Below are positions 24,179 through 64,000 of a DNA stretch of 64,000 nucleotides, in pieces. Below the pieces are notes generated by a model. It saw only the letters and a program-made list of their open reading frames with translations, did no database searches and was not told the origin of the DNA. Each line of letters opens with the position of its first letter. Within the stretch, counting starts at the first letter, position 1. This DNA is from Delphinus delphis (taxonomy: Eukaryota; Chordata; Mammalia; Artiodactyla; Delphinidae): NCBI RefSeq assembly GCF_949987515.2, contig NC_082688.1, positions 80,728,731 to 80,792,730 on the forward strand. The letters run 5' to 3'. The translations under genes and the position numbers were made by a program.

Positions 24179-24194
24179 AATTCATTTAAATTTG

Positions 24195-25595
24195 GTGGAA
24201 CTTCTTTAAAACATTCCTGATGTTAGCTTGTTCACAGAATTATTTATTAAATCAGAGTCCCCCCCTCCAAAAAGAAATCAGAGCCTCTCCCAAGCCATTT
24301 ACCTCTCAAAAACAGCTGCTGCTTCAAACAGCTGATATCCCACAATATCAATAAATATTAGGAACACAGAGATGAAAACACTGATTTCCTGCACCTGTCT
24401 GTGAACATATTCCCAGGTCTCATTGCTGGATGCTTAGATTCTGCTGCTTTCAACAGAGATTTAGAAAAAATACATTTCTGGTCCGTACCTCTGTGGGAAG
24501 ATTGAGGCTGCCAAGAATCTTGCTTCTGGGTTTAAAAGTTTCCCTGTATTATTGTGGTTTATGTACATTATGATGACTCTGAAGCCTGTAAGAGTCTATG
24601 AAATGTCTTCTATACATAGAAGAAAGTTAAATCATTTTCAGTGTGGTTTGTTGGTTCTTTGAAAATTGATGATCCATATACTTTAAAATTTTAGCTCTCC
24701 ATTAACTAGTAGAATATCAACCAGAATGTTTCATGCCAATATCATGCTGGAAAACTTTTAAAGTAAAGCGTTGAAGAAATTATAAAATTAATATTTGTTT
24801 GCCATACAGTGTTCAGAAACTGTAGAAAAATTTTATGAATTATTCCTAGTGCTACCACTTAGAGGTAGCCACTTTAAATATGTTTAATGTATTTCCTTCC
24901 GATGTTTTTCTTTTCACAAATTAAAAAACGTCGTTTCTTTTAAAATCTGTGAATACTTACTTTTTCCATAATACTTTTTTTCCTTAAAGGGGTTGAGCAC
25001 AACCTTTGTCTTCTACTCACTGTTGTGGTTAAGTCCATAGCAGTTAACTAACCAGTAACTTTCTGTGACTAATGGAAATGGCACAGTAACTGTTCGCTGT
25101 TGACACTTAAAACTATACTTGAATGACATTTGCTGGCTATTAGGCCTTAATATGGGGTCACCTACACTACCTACAATGTGGCATCACTGGACGTCAGGAC
25201 AAATATATGCACTTGCTACTGTTATAGTATGACTTTCTAACCAATGTAGGACAGATAAGTTGGGATGTGAAATAAGCTACGGAAATGCCTCTGTGAAGTG
25301 GCCTTGGCAAAGTTAGAATCAAGAATGGGCTATTGGAAGTGGTTTGTTTTGTTTGTTTGGTAGCTGCTTCCCCCCCCCGCCCCACTAAAGAGAGTTAATT
25401 TATTATCCTTCAGATTGTAAAAATTAATGAATAAATTTCTCTTTTACCAATGACTGAAATTGTTACTTATTTCACTCATAATAGCCATTATGAAAGTGAA
25501 AAAATATCACTCATCTTTCCTTTCCCTTCCTCTGTACCTAAATAATCATTCTTTAGTTTGCATACCTTATCAAATTCAGAGCTACTTTTTTTTTT
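24195..25595 (+). other. UBAP1 intron 1, unique or unrecognised
   Basis: No SINE and no gene seen. A short C-run (25371-25384) is the only low-complexity feature. Confidence 0.45.
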
Positions 25596-25770
25596 TTGGT
25601 AACAGCTTTATTGATATAATTCATATCTCATACAATTCAACCATTTAAGAATACAATTCAACAGTGTTTAGTATATTCACAGAGTTTTGGGACTATCACC
25701 ACAGTCAGTTTTAGAACATTTTCATCACCCCATAGAGAAATTTGGTTCCTGCTAGCCATGATGACTGCAT
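25596..25770 (-). repeat. LINE-1 3'UTR fragment (antisense)
   Basis: acagctttattgatataatt, agtatattcacagagttttg and cattttcatcacccc are typical. Confidence 0.65.
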
Positions 25771-26199
25771 TGTAAAAACGGTTTTAGCCTTGCTCTTTGC
25801 GAAGTTTAAAAGGTATTTTACCAGTTAAAGACATAATGTTAAAATAATGTTAATTGAATTTGTAATTTTCAACTTGTGTTTCATTCTTTCTTTCTAAAGG
25901 AGCCTAAGCTAAGAGAGAGATAAACTGATTTACTTGCACTTAAAATTTTTTTTTTGCTTTTAAATTGGGAAGAAATCCATTGTTAGAAACCATACTTCAC
26001 TGTAGAAAACCCTTGTCATCAGGCAGAAAGCATACTAATAGAATTTGGTACAGCCATATAATATGTTATTTTGAATTTTGGCATTTTAAAAATGAAACTT
26101 TATTCTACTCCTAGTGGAGTAGCTTAAAATATTATTAGTGTTATTCAGTGATTCTATTTTATCTAATTTCAATGTGATGGGTATATATATATACACTTT

Positions 26200-27290
26200 T
26201 TAAAAATTTGAAGGTATAATTTACACAAAGTAAAATTTACCCTGTTTTCAGTTCTGTGATTTGTGACAAATGCATATAGTCCTGTAACCATTAGTGCAAT
26301 CAAATATAGAAGTTTCAATAACTTCAAAAAATTCCCACATTCCCTTTTATATAGTCAGTTCCTTCCCCCACTATTAGTGTCCAGTAGCTAGATTACTTTT
26401 TTGTTCTTGTAGTTTTGCCTATTCTGGAATATTGTAAATGGAATCCTATTCCATACATATATGTATGTAACCTTTTGAGTTTGGCTTCTTTCACTTACCA
26501 TAATGCATTTGAGATTCATCCAAGTTGTTGTAGTGTATTAGCATATCACATACAGTCCACCCATTTAAAGTGTACAATCCAGTGGCTTTTAGTATATTCA
26601 CAGAGTTGTGCAGTCATCACCATAATCACATTTAGAATATTTTCATCACCCCCAAAAGAAACCCTGTAGTTCTTAGCCATAATTTCCCCATCCCCCTGAG
26701 TTAATTTTTATATACGGTGCAAGGTATGGATTGAGGTTTATTTTTTGCATACAAATGTCTGGCATCATTTGTTGAGAAGACTATCCTTTCCCCTTTGAAT
26801 TGCCTTGCACCTTTGTTGAAAATCAGTTAACTATATGCATATGGGTATATTTCTTTTTTTTTTCCACTGTCATTATTTTAATTTCATTTTGAACAAAAAA
26901 TCCACTTGTTGCATACTTCACAGCACGCAGCTCTTCTGATCTACACATATCTGGGTCAGTTTGAATTCTTTTCTCAGTGAAGTACAGCCTAAAGTACTTG
27001 CGTGGTTGGTCGTTATGGTACATCTTCGGGACATTTTTTTCATATGGGTCTATCTGTACTCTGTTCTGTTGGTCTGTGTGATATATTTATGCCATTTCCA
27101 TACTGTCTTAATTACTCTAATAGTAAGTCTTGAAGTTAGGTGGTAAGTTCTCCAGCTTTGTTCTTTTTCAAAATTGTTTTGGCTATTGTTTCCTTTGCCT
27201 TTACGTGTAAATTTTAAAATCAACTTGTCAGTTTCTTAAAATCCTGTACAGATTTAATTATTTTGAATACTTTTCACATGATAGGTGCAA
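26200..27290 (-). repeat. LINE-1 fragments (antisense)
   Basis: ttgcctattctggaatattg, ttcacttaccataatgcatt, attttcatcacccccaaaag, ccatactgtcttaattactc and caaaattgttttggctattg show two or three L1 pieces. Confidence 0.65.
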
Positions 27291-27325
27291 TATACTCGCC
27301 TTCTTTAAAAAAAACTTACAGTAGA

Positions 27326-27910
27326 ACATACAGGCATACCTCAGATATTGTGGGTTCAGTTCCAGACCACTGAAGTAAAACGAATATCACAATAAAGCAA
27401 GTCATGCAAGGTTTTTTGGTTGCCCAGTGCATGTAGAAGTTATATTCTGGTGAGGGGACTAAGATCCCATATGCTGGGTGGGGGGGTGGGCAACTAAGCC
27501 CGAGGGCCACAACTACCGAGCACGTGGGCCACAGCTAGAGAGCTTTGTGCCGCAACTACAGAGCCCACGAGCCACAACTAGAGAGAAGCCTGCGTGCCAC
27601 AATGAATTTCCCACGTGCTGCAACTAAGACCTGATGCAGCCAAAAAAAAAAAAAAAGGTTATTGCTAAAAAATGTCATAACAATTATAATAGTAACATCG
27701 AAGGTCATTGATCACCATGACAAATACAATTATAATGAAAAAGTTTGAAATATGGTGAGAATTACCTAAATGTGACACAGACACGAGGTGAGCAAATAAA
27801 TGCTCTTGGAAAGATGGCGCCTTAGGCCTCAGACTTGCTGAATGCAAGGTTGAGCATACCTTCAATTTGCGCAGTAAAGTGAAGTGCAATAAAATGAGGT
27901 ATGCCTGTAG
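27326..27910 (+). mobile_element. Tigger1-type MITE (mariner superfamily), split by a SINE
   Basis: Starts caggcatacctcagatattg with ttcagttccagaccactg and ends gcaataaaatgaggtatgcc then tg: the terminal inverted repeats pair. Internal gaaaaagtttgaaatatggt and gaaagatggcgcc are Tigger1 phrases. The transposase has been deleted. Confidence 0.85.
27451..27658 (+). mobile_element. CHR-type SINE, 5' truncated, inside the Tigger MITE
   Basis: gggactaagatcccatatgc, gcaactaagcccgagggcca to gacctgatgcagcc and A-tail. The usual head is missing and a G-run (27480-27486) is internal. Confidence 0.75.
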
Positions 27911-28162
27911 ATCATTTTAAGTATGATGCCTTGCATTGTACTGTAGGTAATACAGACTAGTAGAAATCATACCATATATTCATTATATGCTTATGTCTCA
28001 GGCAAGTTAAAGGTCTAAACATCATATCAAGGGAAATAAACTTTTAGGTTGAAGGTCTCAGATTGTCTTTGCAAGAAAAGGACTTTGTACTGCTCAAAGT
28101 GCAAAGATAATACTAAGCTAGATGTGTGGTTTTATGGGTTTTTCTTCCTTCCTGTTTTGGAT

Positions 28163-28281
28163 TTTTTTTTTTTTTGGCCACACCACACGGCTTGTGGGAT
28201 CTCAGTTCCCCGACCAGGAATTAAACCCAGCCTGGCAGTGAAAGCTCCGAGTCCTAACCACTGGATTGCCAGGGAATTCCC
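28163..28281 (-). mobile_element. Short-form CHR-type SINE
   Basis: T-run, ggccacaccacacggcttgt to ttgccagggaattcccc. Confidence 0.85.
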
Positions 28282-28712
28282 CTTTTTTGAAATTGTATAC
28301 AAAATTAAAACAGTACAGAAGGTTGTATGTCATTGATTCCCTAATTCAGAAATGTCAGTCTTACAGTTACATTTGTCAGTAAAAGGTCTATATTTACATA
28401 CTGAATAAAATGGGATATATAAAAAATCTTGACAGAACTACAAATATTGACATTAGTAGCTTATATCAGGAAGATAAATGTTTAGTAATTTTTTTTTGAC
28501 AGTTTGTGTATAAATTGGTCAATGGCCAGTTTGCTGTTCTAATGTTTTTATTTTCCAGAACATGCAGATTGAGAAATGTTTTTTTTCTGGAAAAGTGGTT
28601 TCTCCCCCTTTCTGCTTTCTTTTTTGAGACTTTGGGACTGAGAAGTTTGAGGGTTATGTCAGTCCTGGAACCTTTTAGTCTTCTAGTTTCTTTTTGTAGT
28701 CTGAATTTTCTT

Positions 28713-29078
28713 TTTTTAAGCTATTTATTGATTGATTGGCTGCGTTGGGTCTTTGTTGCTGCCTGCGGCTTTCTCTAGTTGCGGCAGGAGGAAACTACCC
28801 TTTGTTGCAGTGCATGGGCTTCTCATTGCAGTGGCTTCTCTTGTTGAGGAGCATGGGCTCTAGGCACGAGGGCTTCAGTAGTTGCGGTGTGTGGGCTCAG
28901 TAGTTGTGCCGCATGAGCTCAATAGTTGTGACTTGTGGGCTCTAGAGCGCAGGCTCAGTAGTTGTGGCGCATGGGCTTAGTTGCTCCGCAGCATGTGGGA
29001 TCTTCCAGGACCAGGGGTCGAACCCGCGTCCTCTGCATCGGCAGGCGGGTTCTTAACCGCTGCGCAACCTGGGAAATC
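28713..29078 (-). mobile_element. Long-form CHR-type SINE just upstream of UBAP1 exon 2
   Basis: ggctgcgttgggtctttgtt to gcaacctgggaaatcc. TSD t(g/c)aattttctt. It ends only 76 bases before the exon 2 acceptor boundary. Confidence 0.85.
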
Positions 29079-29161
29079 CTCAATTTTCTTATAATGGTTT
29101 GTTTGTATCCCCTCAAGGCATAATGCGCCTAAGAAATATTTCTTTGTTTTTCAGGTTCTAA

Positions 29162-52208
<23,047 letters not shown>

Positions 52209-52239
52209 GACCAGGCCCTGCCTAGGCCCTGCCACGGAG

Positions 52240-52253
52240 CCCCCCCCCCCCCC
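52240..52253. repeat. C14 homopolymer in UBAP1 3'UTR
   Basis: Fourteen C beginning 31 bases after the stop codon. Confidence 0.9.
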
Positions 52254-53109
52254 GCCGAAGGCCCTGAGGAGACCACCTGTGGGGAAGAAGGGGCACGCTT
52301 CCGGATTTTCTTTTGGGGGTGGAAGGTCAGGTGTAGAGACTGTGTTTGCCAAGTCTCTATGAGCCTAGGTCCTGAGCTGGGGAGAAAGTGGGGAAGATTT
52401 GGGCGTGCATATGCCCCCGGAACTGTCCCGGCTCCTTCCACAGTAAAAGTATTTGTATTCTGAGAAGTGTCCTTCCCACCTTGGCCATCCAGAGAGACTT
52501 CTCTGGTCTTTCTGGGGTCTGTATGGCCTCAGCCGAAACCTGTCCCAGCTGCCAAAAGGAGTTGGGGAGAAGGAGGTGGGAGGGCCAGACTCAGTGCTGC
52601 TCTGGGGCTAGATGTTTCCCTTCTCTGCAAGGGTGGACTGACCTCTAATCCAAGTTGAGTGCAATTGAAAGGTTCTTCCAGGGTTTTGTTTTTTTCCCCC
52701 TTTAACGATGTCACTTAGTGTTAACACTGGCTCTGCAATGTCTCTGAGGTGCAAAGAATGCCCTTTTCCCCTTGGGGCCCTGAGTTTGCCTTTTCTGCCA
52801 GGCAGTTACCATACTTCCCTGCCCCAGCCTGTTTCTTTTGGCCTGGTTTGGACCACAGTCTTCTGCTACCCGAGATTTTAGAGCCCCCTGCTCTAGAAAA
52901 CAGTTGTCAGTTTAAGAAATCATTGGCCCCTTCCTAGCACATCAAGTGGGGAAGAAAGAGGCTGTGATTTAGTCACCCAGCACTAACTCCACCTCAGTTC
53001 TCCCTGGAGAACAGCCTCTCCCTCCAGCCCCCTGCTCTAGGATGACACAATGAATAACACCTAGTCATAGAAATTAGTCTTTGGTTTGTTTTGTATTATG
53101 TTGTACATC

Positions 53110-53115
53110 ATTAAA
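53110..53115 (+). terminator. UBAP1: Candidate UBAP1 poly(A) signal, attaaa
   Basis: A variant hexamer ATTAAA about 900 nt downstream of the stop codon. It could give a slightly shorter transcript end. Confidence 0.45.
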
Positions 53116-53195
53116 GATCTAAATACAAAGGATATACAGTCTTGATGAATCTAAAGTAATTTGCTAACTATTTTGATTTTTCAGAGAGAACTACT

Positions 53196-53201
53196 AATAA
53201 A
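53196..53201 (+). terminator. UBAP1: Likely main UBAP1 poly(A) signal, aataaa
   Basis: A canonical AATAAA about 990 nt after the stop, followed within 25 nt by a T-rich stretch (53222-53240). Its distance from the stop suits the expected 3'UTR length. Confidence 0.65.
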
Positions 53202-53234
53202 AATCTAAAAGGTATATCCTGCTGTGATAACTTC

Positions 53235-53240
53235 TTTATT
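53235..53240 (-). terminator. KIF24: Candidate distal KIF24 poly(A) signal abutting the UBAP1 end
   Basis: AATAAA on the minus strand only 34 nt beyond the plus-strand UBAP1 AATAAA. If used, the two transcripts would end in the same ~50 bp. As I recall it, the human genes overlap slightly at their 3' ends, which fits. Confidence 0.45.
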
Positions 53241-53621
53241 GCCAAGGACTGTTATACTGCAGGGTGGAAGTGAGTGAGTGGTAAAGGGATTTGCTGGGGA
53301 TGGAACAGGAGCTAACCATTTTCTGTCATTTCAGTACTTTCTTCCAACTCTTAGGCCCATGGGACCCAGGAGCTGGCCCCCCAGTCTGCCCTGGTTTTTG
53401 GTTTGTAAAGGCAGGTGTAGACAAGGGTCTGTTTAAACTTGACCTAGCCCAGTCTCTGGGTCAAGGACATAGACATATGCCTTCCTGCAAGACTGACTGT
53501 GGCGGTGAGACAGGCTGGGCCTTCAGGGGAATCACTCAGAAATGAGGAACAAGCCCCTTGTCCTCTGAGCAGCATCATGCATAATTATGTGTTCCACAGG
53601 CAGGACTGGGATTCAGACTGC

Positions 53622-53627
53622 TTTATT
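53622..53627 (-). terminator. KIF24: Candidate intermediate KIF24 poly(A) signal
   Basis: AATAAA on the minus strand about 1.43 kb after the stop; no other support. Confidence 0.35.
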
Positions 53628-54489
53628 AGCTCTCAGTAGTGCTGATGTAGCTGATGGAACTAGATTTATCCCTAGAGTTTCTTGTCCTTATACTTAATAC
53701 TGCCCCACAGTCCCTCCTGTGCTCTTGGCTTGGATGGGTCTCTAATTTTTTTTTAGTGATCACGTGAGGAGCGGGTACAGAACCTTTGGGCTGGGAAGCA
53801 CCAAGCTGGAAAGAGGCTGCCCTCTGGTGGTCAGGTCAGGCATGGCCATTGTCTCAGAAAGCCCCTCTTCTGGCCTTTAAAATTAATTAAACCCTTCTTT
53901 TAAAAACCTGTAAAAGTTATCCTTTACCTGTAGGAAATCAAAGTTTCATACCAAAATGGTGCCAGGGCCAAGGGCTTTGACATGAATTTCAACTTGATCC
54001 AGGGTAGCCTTGGTTAAGTGGGCCACCTGGAGGCCACTTGGTATTTCTTAAGCTTCTTTCTGCTAAAAAGATACAGAAGGAACTCACATGAAGGTGTGCG
54101 TGTATGTGTGTAGAACTGCTTTACTCCTCCCTTCTTTCACTCTCATCTCACACTACTGACCAGAGCACTCAGTGCCAAGACCCTGAACACAGGCCATTGA
54201 GGGGGGAGTAGATTGCCAGGGCAGTCCCGGATGAGGGTGAGGCTAGGAGACAGACTTGCCTGAGATAACTGCAGCTCTTCCACTATTCCGTGAGGGCGTG
54301 GGGGTGAGGATTCACAGACAGGAGCCAGAGCATGACGCAGGTGGATGGTCCCAGCACAAGGTAGAGATTGGAAAAGAATAATGCAGTGACGCGAGCACCC
54401 TCTTCTGTCTAAATACTGGATTGCAGGGAAGGAGGGGAACTGGAAGCATAAAGCCTGTCCCACATCTGCTGCTATTAAAGACATCAAGG

Positions 54490-54495
54490 TTTATT
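54490..54495 (-). terminator. KIF24: Candidate proximal KIF24 poly(A) signal
   Basis: AATAAA on the minus strand (tttatt on plus), about 570 nt after the KIF24 stop. Confidence 0.5.
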
Positions 54496-54624
54496 CATTT
54501 TACATTTTCAAAAGCTAACTAAAGTCCCAAATCAATCTCCAAGGGCTGATGGGGCAGAGCTCACCCTCCCCCGCCCCACTAGCACCAATGTTTTCATTTT
54601 TGACCAAGTCCTGGAGAAAGGCAC

Positions 54625-54766
54625 AGAATCCAGCTGATAAAACCTCTGGGCTCAGCATGTTATCTTCCCTAGCTTGTGACCTCAACACAACCTCTAGGTT
54701 ACCACTGACCATCCCCCCATCCACTGATCCCCAAATTTAGAAACATCTACAGGGTTATTAGACCTG
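54625..54766. repeat. Local duplication, copy 1 (KIF24 3'UTR)
   Basis: Starts agaatccagctgataaaacc and ends attagacctg; about 96 percent similar by eye to copy 2 at 56291-56428. Confidence 0.9.
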
Positions 54767-55061
54767 TGTTTCCACAGACAAGGGGTCAGTAAAGGCAAAT
54801 CCTCCTCCAGTCCCAAAGAAAAGGGAGGGGCCTATTAAGTTTTTCAGGCTGATCTGTCCTTCCTTACAGATGCTCCTGTGCTTAGAATTGAGAGAAGGAT
54901 GCTTGGCCCTGAGAGAGGGGCTGGGGCCCAGCCAAGGCCACATGTGGCTAGGGAGAGGCTAGCATGGGCAGGACCAGGGAGTGGGTTCTGATATCTGTAG
55001 GGGGACCTGGCAGAGGCCCTCCAGCTCTTGAGAGCCCAGCCACCACATACTGGATCTTGTT

Positions 55062-63501
<8,440 letters not shown>

Positions 63502-63559
63502 TCAATGAAGTCAACTAACCAAGGGCCTACTGACTACTTACTGTGTGCAGGACACTGGG

Positions 63560-64000
63560 CCACAGTCACCCTCACCCCCTTCTACGAAAAGGTAATTCAC
63601 AAAAGGAGAAACACAGTCAATAAACAAAAGGTACTCACTTCACCACTAATCAAAGAAATGCAAAAAAACCATTTTGAAAAACTAAAATTTTTGCACCTAT
63701 AAGATTAAGACTCATACTACCCTGCTCTGCTGAGGGTCTAGGGAAAGGGCGCTCTTGTACACTGCTACACTGCCTGTATACCGTGTAGCATGAATTGGTA
63801 CATGCCTTTGGGAGGGCAGTTTGGCAATATGGTAAAAATTTGGTAAAAAATGTTCACACTCTTGGTTTGGCAATCACACTTCCAGGACTTTATCCTAAAG
63901 AGATAATAATTGCTCAGTTGATCCCCCCCCCAAAAAGTATACACAGGATATTCCTTACCTTATTATAATAGTAAAATTTGGAAAATCTACAAGTCTATAA
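63560..64000 (+). repeat. LINE-1 fragment (sense), runs off the window
   Basis: cactaatcaaagaaatgcaa, tagcatgaattggtacatgc, ggagggcagtttggcaatat and atcacacttccaggacttta are L1M 3' phrases. Confidence 0.72.

Larger units (their letters stand above)
52209..53220 (+). other. UBAP1: UBAP1 3'UTR
   Basis: About 1 kb follows the stop codon with no open frame of note and no SINE. A run of 14 C lies at 52240-52253. Candidate poly(A) signals are attaaa at 53110-53115 and aataaa at 53196-53201. The ~1-kb length agrees with my memory of the human transcript, which favours the second signal. The exact end is inferred. Confidence 0.75.
53215..55061 (-). other. KIF24: KIF24 3'UTR (maximum extent) and gene-to-gene gap
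   Basis: The stretch between the KIF24 stop and the UBAP1 end is free of SINEs. Minus-strand AATAAA signals occur at 54490-54495, 53622-53627 and 53235-53240, so the 3'UTR could be about 0.6, 1.4 or 1.85 kb. Minus-strand open frames here (for example 54143-54487) show no recognisable protein. Which end is used cannot be decided from sequence alone. Confidence 0.55.

Noticed and set aside
54143..54487. 114-aa minus-strand frame between the genes
   Set aside because: No conserved motif; it lies in the presumed KIF24 3'UTR and has no splice or start support.

Overview
The window is mammalian nuclear DNA, almost certainly from a cetacean and probably a toothed whale. It carries about 45 copies of tRNA-derived CHR-type SINEs, recognisable by their head (cttccctggtgg, then gcagtggtta) and RNA polymerase III B box (ggttcgag). 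It also has ancient mammalian repeats (MIR, L1M, MER5/MER20, Tigger), very long introns and spliced genes. Nothing bacterial or viral is present. The cetacean call rests on my recognition of the SINE families, not on a database search.

Two convergent protein-coding genes explain all the real coding sequence. UBAP1 (+ strand) runs from intron 1 at the left edge to about 53.2 kb. Six exons are visible: 29155-29195 (start codon), 36719-36843, 42257-43180, 50059-50241, 51355-51456 and 52068-52208 plus 3'UTR. Joined, they encode 502 aa, the length of human UBAP1, and every junction is GT-AG. KIF24 (- strand) enters from the right edge. Four exons are visible: the end of the kinesin motor (63371-63480), a 2205-nt exon (57204-59408), a 94-nt exon (55733-55826) and the last coding exon (55062-55202). 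The two genes face each other tail to tail, the arrangement I recall for human 9p13.3.

Layout: 1-29154 is UBAP1 intron 1, dense in SINEs and old antisense L1 fragments with a quieter stretch at about 15.2-17.2 kb. Then: 29.2-36.7 kb intron 2 (sparse repeats), 36.8-42.3 kb intron 3, 42.3-43.2 kb large exon 4, 43.2-50.1 kb intron 4, 50.1-53.2 kb last exons and 3'UTR, 53.2-55.1 kb KIF24 3'UTR or intergenic, 55.1-59.4 kb KIF24 3' exons (no SINE), and 59.4-63.4 kb a KIF24 intron. SINEs occur in three forms: long (about 300-350 bp, tail rich in taaata), middle (about 200 bp, with a gcggctgggcc segment) and short (about 110-200 bp, often beginning ggaattccctgg). Many have clear target-site duplications (TSDs).

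UBAP1 is an ESCRT-I subunit that sorts ubiquitinated cargo. KIF24 is a centriolar kinesin-13-like protein that restrains ciliogenesis. They share a locus, not a known pathway. The most notable observation is a long-form SINE inserted 12 bases into UBAP1 intron 4: its TSD copies the exon 4 splice donor, leaving two near-identical donors 352 bp apart. Other points are possible abutting convergent poly(A) sites, a recent ~140-bp duplication inside KIF24, and several nested or repeated SINE insertions. I saw no evidence for an undescribed gene system.
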